Source: a candidate division WOR-3 bacterium (GTDB taxonomy: Bacteria > Hydrothermota > Tepidihabitantia > SM23-42 > JAOAFX01). Taken from it: a DNA stretch of 64,000 nt. Where the stretch lies: assembly GCA_039802205.1 (NCBI GenBank), contig JBDRWD010000008.1:1-64000 (forward strand), in the 5' to 3' direction. The notes under the pieces were generated by a model that did not search any database, was not told where the DNA came from, and was given only the letters and a program-made list of their open reading frames with translations. Shown piece after piece: positions 1 to 7,307 of this stretch (its first letter is position 1; every line of letters starts with the position of its first letter). The translations under genes were made by a program, and so were the position numbers.

Positions 1-110
1 GGGGCTTCCTTTTGTCATTCCGTGCTTGACACGGAATCCAGACAGATTGGAATCCATCCCGCAGCGAGAAGGGTCCTGGAAAAAGTCGTGCTCCTCGGGG
101 ACCGGGGTGG
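1..110 (+). repeat. Island repeat, copy 1 (may extend beyond the window edge)
   Basis: This 110-base segment is repeated base for base at 4042-4151, and bases 53-116 recur at 10672-10735. It contains an inverted repeat TTCCGTG/CACGGAA at about 19-36 and a second GC-rich half with GGTCC/GGACC arms. It ends 45 nt before the start codon of the small secreted protein at 155; the other two copies lie 48 and 44 nt before small-peptide starts. In copies 1 and 2 a TTGACA is followed 16 nt later by TGGAAT, a weak promoter candidate. Function is unknown: it could be a mobile repeat, a shared 5' leader, or a recombination site. Confidence 0.9.
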
Positions 111-154
111 GTGTTGCTTTAATAAAAAATAAATAATAAACAATAGGAGGAACA

Positions 155-556
155 ATGAAGAAACTTCTAGTTGCCTTAATCCCGTCGCTGATTATTGTAT
201 GCTTTGTCGTATCGCTCACGCCAACACAGATAATTGCAGGAGATCGCAATAATTGGCTCTATGGTCACGTTCATTACAGTAATGGTAATGGTGTCGGTCC
301 GGGCAAGCGAGTATATGTTTATGATAGTCCAGACCATTATCTCGGGTATGTTGAGACTAGGTCAGGCAACGAAGACAGTTGGTATAAATGGAGTTTTGAT
401 GCTCCATGTTACTTCTATAAAGTAAGATGCGGATTCTATGTCGGAACCACCTACTACTCGGGCGAAACCATAATTGACGATACACTTACAGCAGATAGAC
501 GGATTGATATAACAGTATATCCTGGTGGTGCGCCGCCTGATGGTGCTGGTTATTAA
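155..556 (+). CDS. Small secreted protein, unknown function
   Basis: This is a 133-residue protein with a clear Sec signal peptide: KK, then a hydrophobic stretch to about residue 25, then a polar mature part starting near AGDRNN. The mature part has many Tyr, Trp and Gly residues and alternating patterns that suggest a small beta-sandwich of the carboxypeptidase-regulatory/CNA-B kind; this is inference. It ends in a Pro/Gly-rich tail. The ATG is preceded by an AGGAGG box at 145-150. The gene sits 45 nt after repeat copy 1 and is followed 12 nt later by a perfect hairpin. I do not recognise a family. Confidence 0.75.
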   Translation: MKKLLVALIPSLIIVCFVVSLTPTQIIAGDRNNWLYGHVHYSNGNGVGPGKRVYVYDSPDHYLGYVETRSGNEDSWYKWSFDAPCYFYKVRCGFYVGTTYYSGETIIDDTLTADRRIDITVYPGGAPPDGAGY

Positions 557-568
557 GAAGATAATCAA

Positions 569-595
569 AAGGGGGCAGATAATTCCTGCCCCCTT
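569..595. terminator. Perfect hairpin after the small secreted protein gene
   Basis: The arms AAGGGGGCAG (569-578) and CTGCCCCCTT (586-595) are exactly complementary, with a 7-nt loop. There is no T-run on the plus strand after it; on the minus strand the stem runs into TTTT. It may protect the 3' end of the mRNA or mark the cassette end rather than act as a plain terminator. Confidence 0.6.
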
Positions 596-661
596 CGCAA
601 AAAAATACTACCAGTGGGATACCAAATATTCCAACCGTATTCTTACATCAGAAATTTATTC

Positions 662-689
662 TTGACCTCACAGGAATTCTGCATACAAT
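662..689 (+). promoter_or_regulatory. Promoter of the YVTN-propeller gene
   Basis: TTGACC (662-667), 16-bp spacer, TACAAT (684-689). The predicted start of transcription is near 696, just ahead of the AAGGAGG ribosome site (699-705) and the ATG at 710. The spacing matches the pattern seen throughout the window. Confidence 0.7.
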
Positions 690-709
690 TGCTCTACCAA
701 GGAGGTTGG

Positions 710-3226
710 ATGGGTAAGTTGTCGCTTATAATATTAATAAGTTGTATTGCGCTTTGTACTGCTCAATGGTTGGAAAATACTATATATGTTCCAGATGAAT
801 TTAGCGGAGTTCTTTTTCCCAAGACTTTAGCATATAACGCAATAAACAACAAAGTATATGTCGCAGGACTTGCGGGCTATGCGGTTGTAGTAATTGATGG
901 TATGACAGACTCAAAGATTGCAAGAATCAATACCGGCTCGCAGATTTTTGCCCTTTGCTGGAATTGGGTGAATAACAAAGTATACACGGCCAATTATACC
1001 AACCAAACCATAACCATAATTGATGGTCCAACAAATATGGTTATAACTGAAATTCCTGTGGGAAATCGTCGACCCTTGGCATTTACTTATAATGCTACGA
1101 ATAATAAAATCTATTGCGCTAATGAAGGGGATTCTCCGATAATAAACGGAACGCTATCAATAATTGATGGGGCTTGCGATTCGTTAATAAGAAATATTTT
1201 GATCGGAAAAGGTCCGCAGCGTTTGGTCTGGAATGCAACAAATAATAAAGTCTATTGCACAAATTTTTACAGCGGTTTTGTATCGGTAATTGATGGAAAT
1301 ACTGATTCAGTAATTAAAACAATCGGTGTAGGCAGTTCGCCATCAGCAATCGTATGGAATGCTACCAACAATAAGGTGTACTGTACTAACAGAAATAGCA
1401 ATACGGTCAGTGTTATTGATTGTGTAACGGATGCGGTTATCAAGACTATTCCTGTCGGAAATGGACCTGATGCATTATGCTGGAATGAGACGAATAACAG
1501 GATTTATTGTGCCAATAGTAATAGCAATACAGTATCGGTCATTGATTGCAATAGTGATTCAGTGATAGCGACGATAACAGTTGGAAGTGGACCCTGTGTT
1601 CTATTATGGAATCCAACCAATAATAAGGTTTATGCGGGTAGTAAGAATAGTGATTATGTGACGATAATTGATGGCGTAACGAATGCAGTGATTAGATTAA
1701 TTCCGCTAAGTGATGACCCCACAGCTTTGTGTTATAATCCTGTAAACAATAAAGTCTATTGTGCGTATGGAGATATAGGAATGGTGTCGGAACCTTTTGA
1801 GGCGAGTAACGTTACAATTATTGATGGTTCAAGTGATTCAATTCTTACCGATATTGTTGTAGGCGTTAGACCATTTGCTTTGGTATGGAATGCAACGATG
1901 AATAAACTTTATTGTGCGAATGGCAATAGCAAGATAATGAGTGCTATTGATTGTGGAATTAATGCGGTGATAAAGAATATAATAGTGGATGGACCATTTC
2001 AGACTATCATTCCATATGGTCTGGTTTGGAATTCAACAAATAATAAAATATATTTTGCTAATTACCATGCAAACGCAGTGACAGTGATTGATTGTCTTAC
2101 AGATTCAGTTATAACCAACATTTCTGTAGGGATTCACCCTAATGCTCTGGTTTGGAACTCAACCAACAATAAGATCTATTGTAGTAATGAAGGTAGTAAT
2201 ACGGTATCTGTTATTGATTGTGCAAGTGACACCGTAATAAAAAATATCGTCGTTGGCAATTATCCATATGCTCTAATATGGGTGACTCCAACAAACAAAA
2301 TTTATAGCAGTGCAACTGGAGATTATTATATATCTGTAATTGATGGAACAAGTGATTCTCTGATAAAGAATATCGCTGTAGCAAGGCGACATGGAACTTT
2401 AGGTTGGAATCCCGTAAACAACAAAATCTATTGTGGAAATCTTGATAGTGGGTATGTTACAGTCATTGACGGTAATTACGATACTGTTCTTACAAGAATT
2501 GTAGTAGGTGGGAAACCCGACATCTTTGCCTATAATTGCAGCAATAATAAAATCTATTGGGGTGATGTTTGGGAAAGCAGAGTGATTATAATTGATGGTG
2601 CAGGCGATTCAGTGGTAACGACCTATGATTTAGAACCTTATAATAACCCGCTCCCAATGGTCTGGGATTCGATCAGTAACAAAATTTATGTTGCTGATGG
2701 TAGCAATGAGGTGTATGTGATTGATGGTTTAACAGATTCAATAATAGAAGTAATAACGGTTGGAGTTTGGCCCTGTGGTATTGCCTGGAACTTTATTCAA
2801 GGCAAAATTTATGTAGCAAATTTCTTTTCCTCCAGTATTTCGGTGATTGGTGATTTAGGAATAGAAGAAATTTCAAAATTGGATTTGAAGGACAAAATAT
2901 TAGAGGTTTATCCGAATCCATTCAGGAATCACTGCTTGATTAAATTCCAAATCCCAAATCCCAATGACCAAACAAATTATAATTCCCAAATTCCAAACCA
3001 TTTCGAAATCCGCAATCCGAAATCCGAAATGTCTTTAAAGATCTATGATGTTGCAGGTCGTGTTGTAAAATCCTTTAATCCTGAATCCGGTATCCTGAAT
3101 CATGCATCAGGTATCATCTGGTCTGGTAATGATAATTCTGGTCGCAGACTCCCTGCAGGTGTTTATTTTGTGAGATTGGATACGGGTGGCTACTCATCAA
3201 CAAAGAAGGTCATTTTGATAGAGTAG
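710..3226 (+). CDS. Secreted YVTN-type beta-propeller repeat protein with C-terminal sorting domain
   Basis: This is an 838-residue protein. The start at 710 is chosen because AAGGAGG precedes it and a signal peptide (GKLSLIILISCIALCTAQ) begins there; the longer frame from 614 lacks a ribosome site. The body is about 16 repeats of roughly 40 residues with the pattern WNxTNNKVYC, a variable SNT, VSVIDG, TDSVIKTI, VGxxP, typical of YVTN/NHL surface propellers that bind or scaffold at the cell surface. Residues from about 745 carry a type IX-style sorting domain (YPNPF, IYDVAGRVV, AGVYFVRL, KKVILIE). An Asn/Pro/Gln-rich insert lies inside that domain and is a repeat read in frame. The repeats are very similar at the DNA level, so copy number could vary. 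Confidence 0.85.
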   Translation: MGKLSLIILISCIALCTAQWLENTIYVPDEFSGVLFPKTLAYNAINNKVYVAGLAGYAVVVIDGMTDSKIARINTGSQIFALCWNWVNNKVYTANYTNQTITIIDGPTNMVITEIPVGNRRPLAFTYNATNNKIYCANEGDSPIINGTLSIIDGACDSLIRNILIGKGPQRLVWNATNNKVYCTNFYSGFVSVIDGNTDSVIKTIGVGSSPSAIVWNATNNKVYCTNRNSNTVSVIDCVTDAVIKTIPVGNGPDALCWNETNNRIYCANSNSNTVSVIDCNSDSVIATITVGSGPCVLLWNPTNNKVYAGSKNSDYVTIIDGVTNAVIRLIPLSDDPTALCYNPVNNKVYCAYGDIGMVSEPFEASNVTIIDGSSDSILTDIVVGVRPFALVWNATMNKLYCANGNSKIMSAIDCGINAVIKNIIVDGPFQTIIPYGLVWNSTNNKIYFANYHANAVTVIDCLTDSVITNISVGIHPNALVWNSTNNKIYCSNEGSNTVSVIDCASDTVIKNIVVGNYPYALIWVTPTNKIYSSATGDYYISVIDGTSDSLIKNIAVARRHGTLGWNPVNNKIYCGNLDSGYVTVIDGNYDTVLTRIVVGGKPDIFAYNCSNNKIYWGDVWESRVIIIDGAGDSVVTTYDLEPYNNPLPMVWDSISNKIYVADGSNEVYVIDGLTDSIIEVITVGVWPCGIAWNFIQGKIYVANFFSSSISVIGDLGIEEISKLDLKDKILEVYPNPFRNHCLIKFQIPNPNDQTNYNSQIPNHFEIRNPKSEMSLKIYDVAGRVVKSFNPESGILNHASGIIWSGNDNSGRRLPAGVYFVRLDTGGYSSTKKVILIE
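2942..3030 (+). repeat. AAATCCCAA-type degenerate direct repeat inside the sorting domain
   Basis: The stretch consists of runs such as CCAAATCCCAAATCCC, TTCCCAAATTCC and GAAATCCGCAATCCGAAATCCG, read as IPNPN, SQIPN and IRNPKSE. It interrupts the sorting domain between LIKFQ and LKIYD, which are adjacent strands in the other sorting domains of this window. This looks like a simple-sequence repeat that settled in frame. Confidence 0.7.
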
Positions 3227-3392
3227 GCTTATTTACCAATCTTCCCAACCGCGATAGGAATAGCGCACCAATCCCAATTACCCTACCAGCATCCCAACCC
3301 GTAAACCAACAACCATTTTTTGTAGTGGTCAAGCTTGCTTGACAAAAAATCTGTAAAATGATTTCTAACTGCAATAGTGCATCAATCAACCA

Positions 3393-3420
3393 TTGACATA
3401 CTACTTTTTTTGGATACAAT
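3393..3420 (+). promoter_or_regulatory. Strong promoter for the 3427-3490 RNA element
   Basis: TTGACA (3393-3398), 16-bp spacer, TACAAT (3415-3420). Transcription should start at about 3427, exactly where the hairpin element begins. Confidence 0.7.
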
Positions 3421-3426
3421 CACCAT

Positions 3427-3490
3427 AGAGGTTTAAGATGGCCCCACAGGGTATAACAGCCCTGAATGGACCTCTTAAACCTTTTTTCTT
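3427..3490 (+). ncRNA. Structured RNA ending in a terminator: short sRNA or attenuator leader
   Basis: Directly after a good promoter, AGGTTTAAG (3429-3437) pairs with CTTAAACCT (3474-3482), and inside it CAGGG (3447-3451) pairs with CCCTG (3460-3464) around the loop TATAACAG. A T-rich run (TTTTTCTTTT) follows at once. This is the full anatomy of a roughly 62-nt terminated RNA. The next gene starts 32 nt later with its own AAGGAG, so the element could also attenuate that gene. I do not recognise it as a known riboswitch class. Confidence 0.55.
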
Positions 3491-3521
3491 TTACATAAAA
3501 ATTTTTACTAAAGGAGCAAAG

Positions 3522-3907
3522 ATGAAAAATAATACAAATTCAAATAGAAAACCATCTAATTCCAAAAGCTCTTATAGGGGGAGTATAAAGGGCTTAGTGA
3601 AAAGAGACTCCGATATTTAAGGGCTTACCGTCGGGGCAAGGTCTATAAACTACAAATCTCTGCCTGGCATAGCAAACATCCTGATTATTATAAACTTTAC
3701 TATCGTCGGCGTATTCAGAAAGACCCGGATTATTTTAGAAGATACCGTGAGCAACATCAGGAGCAATTAAATGAATACTGGCGAAGATACCGAAGAAAAG
3801 AGCGATTGCGTAAGTATATGGAAAATGTTCATAACCAAAAACAGGGTGCTGAAAATTCAGAGTCTTTAGATAAAATTGGGCATAATGGTAATGATGAGAC
3901 TGAATAA
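3522..3907 (+). pseudogene. Frameshifted Tyr/Arg-rich small basic protein
   Basis: An ATG with AAGGAG (3511-3516) opens a frame that stops at 3620, but from a run of five G at 3577-3581 the -1 frame continues to 3907. Joined there, the product is about 128 residues: a polar Asn/Ser-rich start, then three Tyr-rich units (HPDYYKLYYRRR, DPDYFRRYRE, LNEYWRRYRRKER) and an acidic tail. Similar Pro-Asp-Tyr/Arg repeats occur in small proteins near mobile elements in other bacteria (recollection, not checked). One extra G would restore the frame. The cause may be a real mutation, a sequencing error in the G-run, or slippage by -1 on GGG. Confidence 0.55.
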
Positions 3908-3941
3908 ACGGATGAGGACGGATATACGGATGCAGGAGACA

Positions 3942-3973
3942 CAGTATCGTTCCTTACGGAACTCGCAGTATCG
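3942..3973 (+). repeat. CAGTATCG-hairpin-CAGTATCG element, copy 1
   Basis: Two direct copies of CAGTATCG (3942-3949 and 3966-3973) flank a small hairpin GTTCC/GGAAC. The same architecture in the opposite orientation is at 16144-16180, where the hairpin is CCCGAC/GTCGGG. The flanking octamer is conserved while the hairpin sequence is not. Confidence 0.6.
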
Positions 3974-4041
3974 CTTCGCTATACATCCTGGTGTGCTTGC
4001 AGGAAACGGCGTATTGTAGTGGTTCCGGTCCTGACCCCTGT

Positions 4042-4151
4042 GGGGCTTCCTTTTGTCATTCCGTGCTTGACACGGAATCCAGACAGATTGGAATCCATCC
4101 CGCAGCGAGAAGGGTCCTGGAAAAAGTCGTGCTCCTCGGGGACCGGGGTGG
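4042..4151 (+). repeat. Island repeat, copy 2 (upstream of the RiPP precursor)
   Basis: Identical to 1-110. It ends 48 nt before the ATG of the six-cysteine peptide at 4199. A frame running through it (3991-4206) is an accident of the repeat and overlaps the precursor start. Confidence 0.9.
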
Positions 4152-4198
4152 AATAAAATTGGATTTACTTTTTATCTTATTAATGATGGAGGAAAAAT

Positions 4199-4357
4199 AT
4201 GATTGAATTAGATTTTAAAGGATTGATAAATCTCATTTCTCCGGGGAACCCCAGCCCAAACGCTGGTTTTGGATGCGGAGATAATTGCAATGGCGTGATT
4301 TGTGGTGGAACTTGTCCCGGCGGTTTCTGTGGGTATAGTCAGTGTCCTGTAACCTAA
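4199..4357 (+). CDS. Six-cysteine RiPP precursor peptide
   Basis: This is a 52-residue peptide, too short for most gene callers. GGAGGA at 4188-4193 lies 5 nt before the ATG. The N-terminal half (residues 1-25: hydrophobic-acidic MIELDFKGLINLI, then SPGNPSPNAGFG) has no signal peptide and reads as a leader. The C-terminal half is Gly/Cys-rich, with Cys at 26, 30, 35, 39, 44 and 49 (spacing 3-4-3-4-4) and motifs CGDNC, CGGTC and CGYSQC. A radical SAM/SPASM enzyme follows after one hairpin, then export genes. This is the arrangement of SCIFF/ranthipeptide, sactipeptide and Clo7bot systems, in which Cys thiols are joined to backbone carbons. The modification type and the family are inference; the precursor call rests on size, Cys pattern and neighbours. 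Confidence 0.85.
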   Translation: MIELDFKGLINLISPGNPSPNAGFGCGDNCNGVICGGTCPGGFCGYSQCPVT

Positions 4358-4380
4358 TGATATCGAACACCAAGGAAAAC

Positions 4381-4421
4381 ATCATAGTCCCCCACTTGTT
4401 AAGCACGTGGGGGACTATGAT
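4381..4421. terminator. 15-bp perfect hairpin between precursor and maturase
   Basis: ATCATAGTCCCCCAC (4381-4395) pairs without mismatch with 4407-4421 around an 11-nt loop. No T-run follows on either strand. Placed between a small precursor and its enzyme, it probably stabilises the precursor mRNA or lowers readthrough so that peptide exceeds enzyme. It matches the hairpins that close the other two repeat-peptide units. Confidence 0.7.
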
Positions 4422-4439
4422 AGATAATATTCTACTATA

Positions 4440-5804
4440 ATGGATGATAGATATTGTAAGTTAATTTTATTTAACAATTCAGACATAATTTTTTTACCGA
4501 ATAGTTTTAGAATTTTTTCAAACCAACATAGTAACGATTATCAATCAGATTTAAAGAAACTTATCGATGAGGAAATTAGTTTAGAAGAATCTTACCTAAA
4601 CCAGAACCACATTGAAAAATTTATTACCACTACACGATTCATACTCAATCGGTGTGTATTAGGAATAAGCAATGCTTGTAATTTTGCATGTAAATACTGC
4701 TATGCTGGGCATGGCAATTACGGTTCTGATGAGAGAACCATGGATTTTAGCGTTGTCAAGGAAACGATTGAAAAATTTTATAAGGCATTCACCGAAATAA
4801 ACACGATTCAATTTTTTGGCGGGGAACCATTTTTAGCGTTTGAAACAATCACATATGCGTGTAATTATATAAGCATGCTTTATAAGAAAAACATTATAAA
4901 AAAAATGCCAAGATTTGGTATAACTACTAATGGCAGTATTCTTGATGATACTAAATTAAAAATCTTAAAGAAGTATGACATTGCGATAACTGTAAGTCTT
5001 GACGGATGGGCTGATATAAATAATAAACTTAGAAAATACAAAAATGGCTTGGAAACTTCAAATATAGTTGAACAAAATATTTATAGGTTGAAAAAAGAGA
5101 ATATCAGAGTAGAAATCGAAGCAACTTACACCAACATCCATATTGAAGAAAATATCGGCGTTTTCGATATTCTTGAATATTTTTATAAGAAATTTGGCCC
5201 TATCTCAATTCACATACCTCCCGTTTCAGCTGGTGTAAATGAAAATTCATCGTGGCGTATATTTCCCAAAATGACTCAGAAATGTATAGAAAATTACAGA
5301 GAGGCTATTAATAAATCTTTTAAAACATGGATTGGAGACAACCAACCTGTAAGTTTCTCATTTTTAGATAGATATTTGCACGCTTTGTTGAAAAAAAATA
5401 AAATGCATTTACTCTGTCCAGCTTACCTCGATACTCTTGCAGTATGGTATAATGGTGACATTTACCCATGTTTTATGTTTTGGGGGAATAAATTTTTCAG
5501 AATTAGTAATGTTTTTGCTATTAAACCTGAAGAACTAATATATTTAAATTTTGACTATCTATATACCAAGTTAAAATACGAAAGTTGTAGATCTTGCTGG
5601 GCACGCTGGCTTTGCTCTTCATGTATTGGAGCAATATTAATGAGTCAAGGAAATCTGAATTATCCAAATCAATATTTATGCGAATTTAACAGAGCTATCA
5701 TAGAAGAGGTTATACTTAACCTCGCCAAATTAAGGTTAGATGAATTTAGATGGAATACATTAATTGCGAATTTAGAACGACTAAAGAAAACTCATAAGTT
5801 ATGA
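4440..5804 (+). CDS. Radical SAM/SPASM peptide maturase
   Basis: This 454-residue protein should install radical-based crosslinks in the peptide encoded just upstream. An N-terminal region of about 75 residues (possible leader-binding part) precedes the radical SAM barrel: the [4Fe-4S] SAM cluster motif CNFACKYC has Cys80, 84 and 87, followed by GGEPF at 127-131. The C-terminal SPASM region has a full set of auxiliary-cluster cysteines: Cys326, Gly339-x4-Cys344, Cys383-x2-Cys386-x5-Cys392-x2-Cys395, and Cys414. This set matches the SPASM pattern used by SCIFF and other thioether maturases and by anSME. The first ATG after an in-frame TAA is at 4440. It has no Shine-Dalgarno sequence, so translation may be weak. 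The gene is visibly more AT-rich than the core genes of the window. Confidence 0.92.
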   Translation: MDDRYCKLILFNNSDIIFLPNSFRIFSNQHSNDYQSDLKKLIDEEISLEESYLNQNHIEKFITTTRFILNRCVLGISNACNFACKYCYAGHGNYGSDERTMDFSVVKETIEKFYKAFTEINTIQFFGGEPFLAFETITYACNYISMLYKKNIIKKMPRFGITTNGSILDDTKLKILKKYDIAITVSLDGWADINNKLRKYKNGLETSNIVEQNIYRLKKENIRVEIEATYTNIHIEENIGVFDILEYFYKKFGPISIHIPPVSAGVNENSSWRIFPKMTQKCIENYREAINKSFKTWIGDNQPVSFSFLDRYLHALLKKNKMHLLCPAYLDTLAVWYNGDIYPCFMFWGNKFFRISNVFAIKPEELIYLNFDYLYTKLKYESCRSCWARWLCSSCIGAILMSQGNLNYPNQYLCEFNRAIIEEVILNLAKLRLDEFRWNTLIANLERLKKTHKL

Positions 5805-5851
5805 AGAAAAGATACCCATTGTCAATTTAAGAACATCGTCAGATGAGATGC

Positions 5852-5880
5852 TTGACTTAGTGATTACGCTTCGATATAAT
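5852..5880 (+). promoter_or_regulatory. Consensus promoter inside the RiPP locus
   Basis: TTGACT (5852-5857), 17-bp spacer, TATAAT (5875-5880). The next ATG is at 5887, six bases after the -10 box, so transcription would start at or beside the start codon. It gives the export half of the locus its own transcript, separate from precursor and maturase. Confidence 0.7.
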
Positions 5881-5886
5881 ATAATT

Positions 5887-6012
5887 ATGAAAATTAATGA
5901 TCTCGTTGCTCATAGGCTTACAGTAGAATTCCGCTATCGTTATCCAAGTTTAAAATTTGACGAGAGCAATTATATGCTTCAAATGCGAGATTTTTGTCGA
6001 ATCGTAAAATGA
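5887..6012 (+). CDS. 41-residue ORF leading the export operon
   Basis: The ORF starts six bases after a consensus promoter and its stop overlaps the next gene's start as ATGA (6009-6012), a sign of translational coupling. The product (MKINDLVAHRLTVEF... ending CRIVK) is mixed and charged, with no signal peptide or membrane segment. I recognise no family. It could be a small accessory protein of the peptide system, a leader ORF that controls the export genes, or the remnant of a longer gene. Confidence 0.5.
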   Translation: MKINDLVAHRLTVEFRYRYPSLKFDESNYMLQMRDFCRIVK

Positions 6013-6602
6013 ATTTGCTTTGCTCAGAGAAAAATCTGAAAAAAGTTATAATTTTTTATATTCTTTTGCATTGCATTGTGTTATTTATAGAAGATAGAAT
6101 ACGATATGTTCCAGAAGTTGTTTCACATTGGGAAGAGCGTGAGAGTGGTGAGTTATTTGTTAACTTTATTAAGAGTCTATGGCGGACGGGTTTGTCAGTA
6201 ACTGTATCCCTAACAATATTCTGGATGTGGTTTTTTGCCAAATGGGGATATTTTATATCTCTTTTTGAAATGATAGGAGTTTTTAAGAAAGAAAAGATTA
6301 TATTAATTTCCTTATTAAATTCGCTTGTTCCAGTTTATACTTTGATTTTTTTGAAATTTATCTTTATTATCTTTTTCAACAAGAACTTTGTATCTAATGG
6401 GCTTTTACTATTAAATCCAGGAAATCCCTTACTTAAGTTTCTTTTAAGTTCAATCGAAATTTTCAAGATATTTGAATATATGCTATTATACATAATCCTT
6501 AGACAAAAAATAAAAATAAATTCTTTTTACTTGATTCTTTCATTCATACCACCATTCTTTGGGGAAAATCTGATTAGTTTTACTTTAGCAAAAGGTGGAT
6601 AG
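6009..6602 (+). CDS. Polytopic membrane protein of the RiPP/export operon
   Basis: From the ATG at 6009 the product is 197 residues; a TTG at 5994 would add five. The ATG is preferred because it overlaps the preceding stop. The protein is rich in Phe, Ile and Leu, with about five membrane segments (near 13-28, 52-75, 88-115, 140-165 and 168-190 by eye). Its layout resembles small YIP1-like membrane proteins that accompany ABC-2 transporters, but I see no diagnostic motif. The ATPase gene starts immediately after its stop, so the two are surely co-translated. Confidence 0.65.
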   Translation: MNLLCSEKNLKKVIIFYILLHCIVLFIEDRIRYVPEVVSHWEERESGELFVNFIKSLWRTGLSVTVSLTIFWMWFFAKWGYFISLFEMIGVFKKEKIILISLLNSLVPVYTLIFLKFIFIIFFNKNFVSNGLLLLNPGNPLLKFLLSSIEIFKIFEYMLLYIILRQKIKINSFYLILSFIPPFFGENLISFTLAKGG

Positions 6603-7307
6603 ATGCTGGAGATAAGAAATTTGTGGAAATATTATAAAAAGAATAAGTGGATATTAAAAGGATTAAATTTTGACATCCATAAAGGCGAGATTGTGGCATT
6701 TTTAGGACATAATGGTGCTGGGAAAACGACAACGATGAAATGTATAATGAATTTGGTTTTTCCCCAGAAGGGTTCAGTTAAAATATTTGGGATAGAAAAT
6801 AAAAATCCGGATTTTAAAAAATATATTGGCTACCTACCCGAAAACGCATTTTTACCGCCCTACTATAAAGTAAAAGAAGTAATAAAAATTGCTTGTACTC
6901 TACGAGGAATAAAATGGAGCAATTTAGAAGGAGAAATATCAAAATTAATAGAATACTTTGAACTAATTGATTACAACGATAAATATATAGGGAGTCTTTC
7001 AAAAGGAACATTACAGAAGGTATCTCTGATTGTTTCCATAATTTCTTCAAGCCACCTATATTTGTGGGATGAACCAACACAAAATCTTGATCCTATAATC
7101 AGAAAAAAACTCAGCGACTTCATACAAGAATCAGCAAAAAACGGAAAATCATTTCTTATTTCTTCCCATATCCTGACGGAAGTTGAGAAGATAGCCACAA
7201 GGGTAATGATAATAAAACAAGGAGAGTTGATAATAAATGAAAGAATTGATAATATATTAAAGACTGGCAAAACCCTTGAAGAGATTTATTTGGAGGTCCA
7301 TAATTGA
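6603..7307 (+). CDS. ABC-2-type transporter ATPase subunit
   Basis: This 234-residue nucleotide-binding protein has Walker A GHNGAGKTT, a Q-loop region near YIGYLPE, Walker B with LYLWDEP, a D-loop LDP and an H-loop SSHIL. The signature is degenerate, LSKGTLQK instead of LSGGQ, as is common in the CcmA/NatA/DrrA branch. It should power the two membrane subunits encoded next (7304 and 8089). Such ATPases next to RiPP genes usually serve peptide export or self-immunity. It begins directly after the stop of the membrane protein gene and overlaps the next gene by four bases. Confidence 0.9.
   Translation: MLEIRNLWKYYKKNKWILKGLNFDIHKGEIVAFLGHNGAGKTTTMKCIMNLVFPQKGSVKIFGIENKNPDFKKYIGYLPENAFLPPYYKVKEVIKIACTLRGIKWSNLEGEISKLIEYFELIDYNDKYIGSLSKGTLQKVSLIVSIISSSHLYLWDEPTQNLDPIIRKKLSDFIQESAKNGKSFLISSHILTEVEKIATRVMIIKQGELIINERIDNILKTGKTLEEIYLEVHN

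Noticed and set aside
3991-4206. Open frame of 71 codons running through repeat copy 2
   Set aside because: Most of it is the repeat sequence, the same frame motif appears wherever the repeat occurs, there is no ribosome site, and it overlaps the start of the well-supported precursor.
4436-4441. TATAAT overlapping the maturase start codon as a -10 box
   Set aside because: No -35 box lies 16-17 bp upstream (that place is the hairpin arm), and transcription would start inside the gene.
5994-6008. TTG start for the membrane protein gene
   Set aside because: The ATG at 6009 forms an ATGA overlap with the preceding 41-codon ORF; the TTG lacks a ribosome site.
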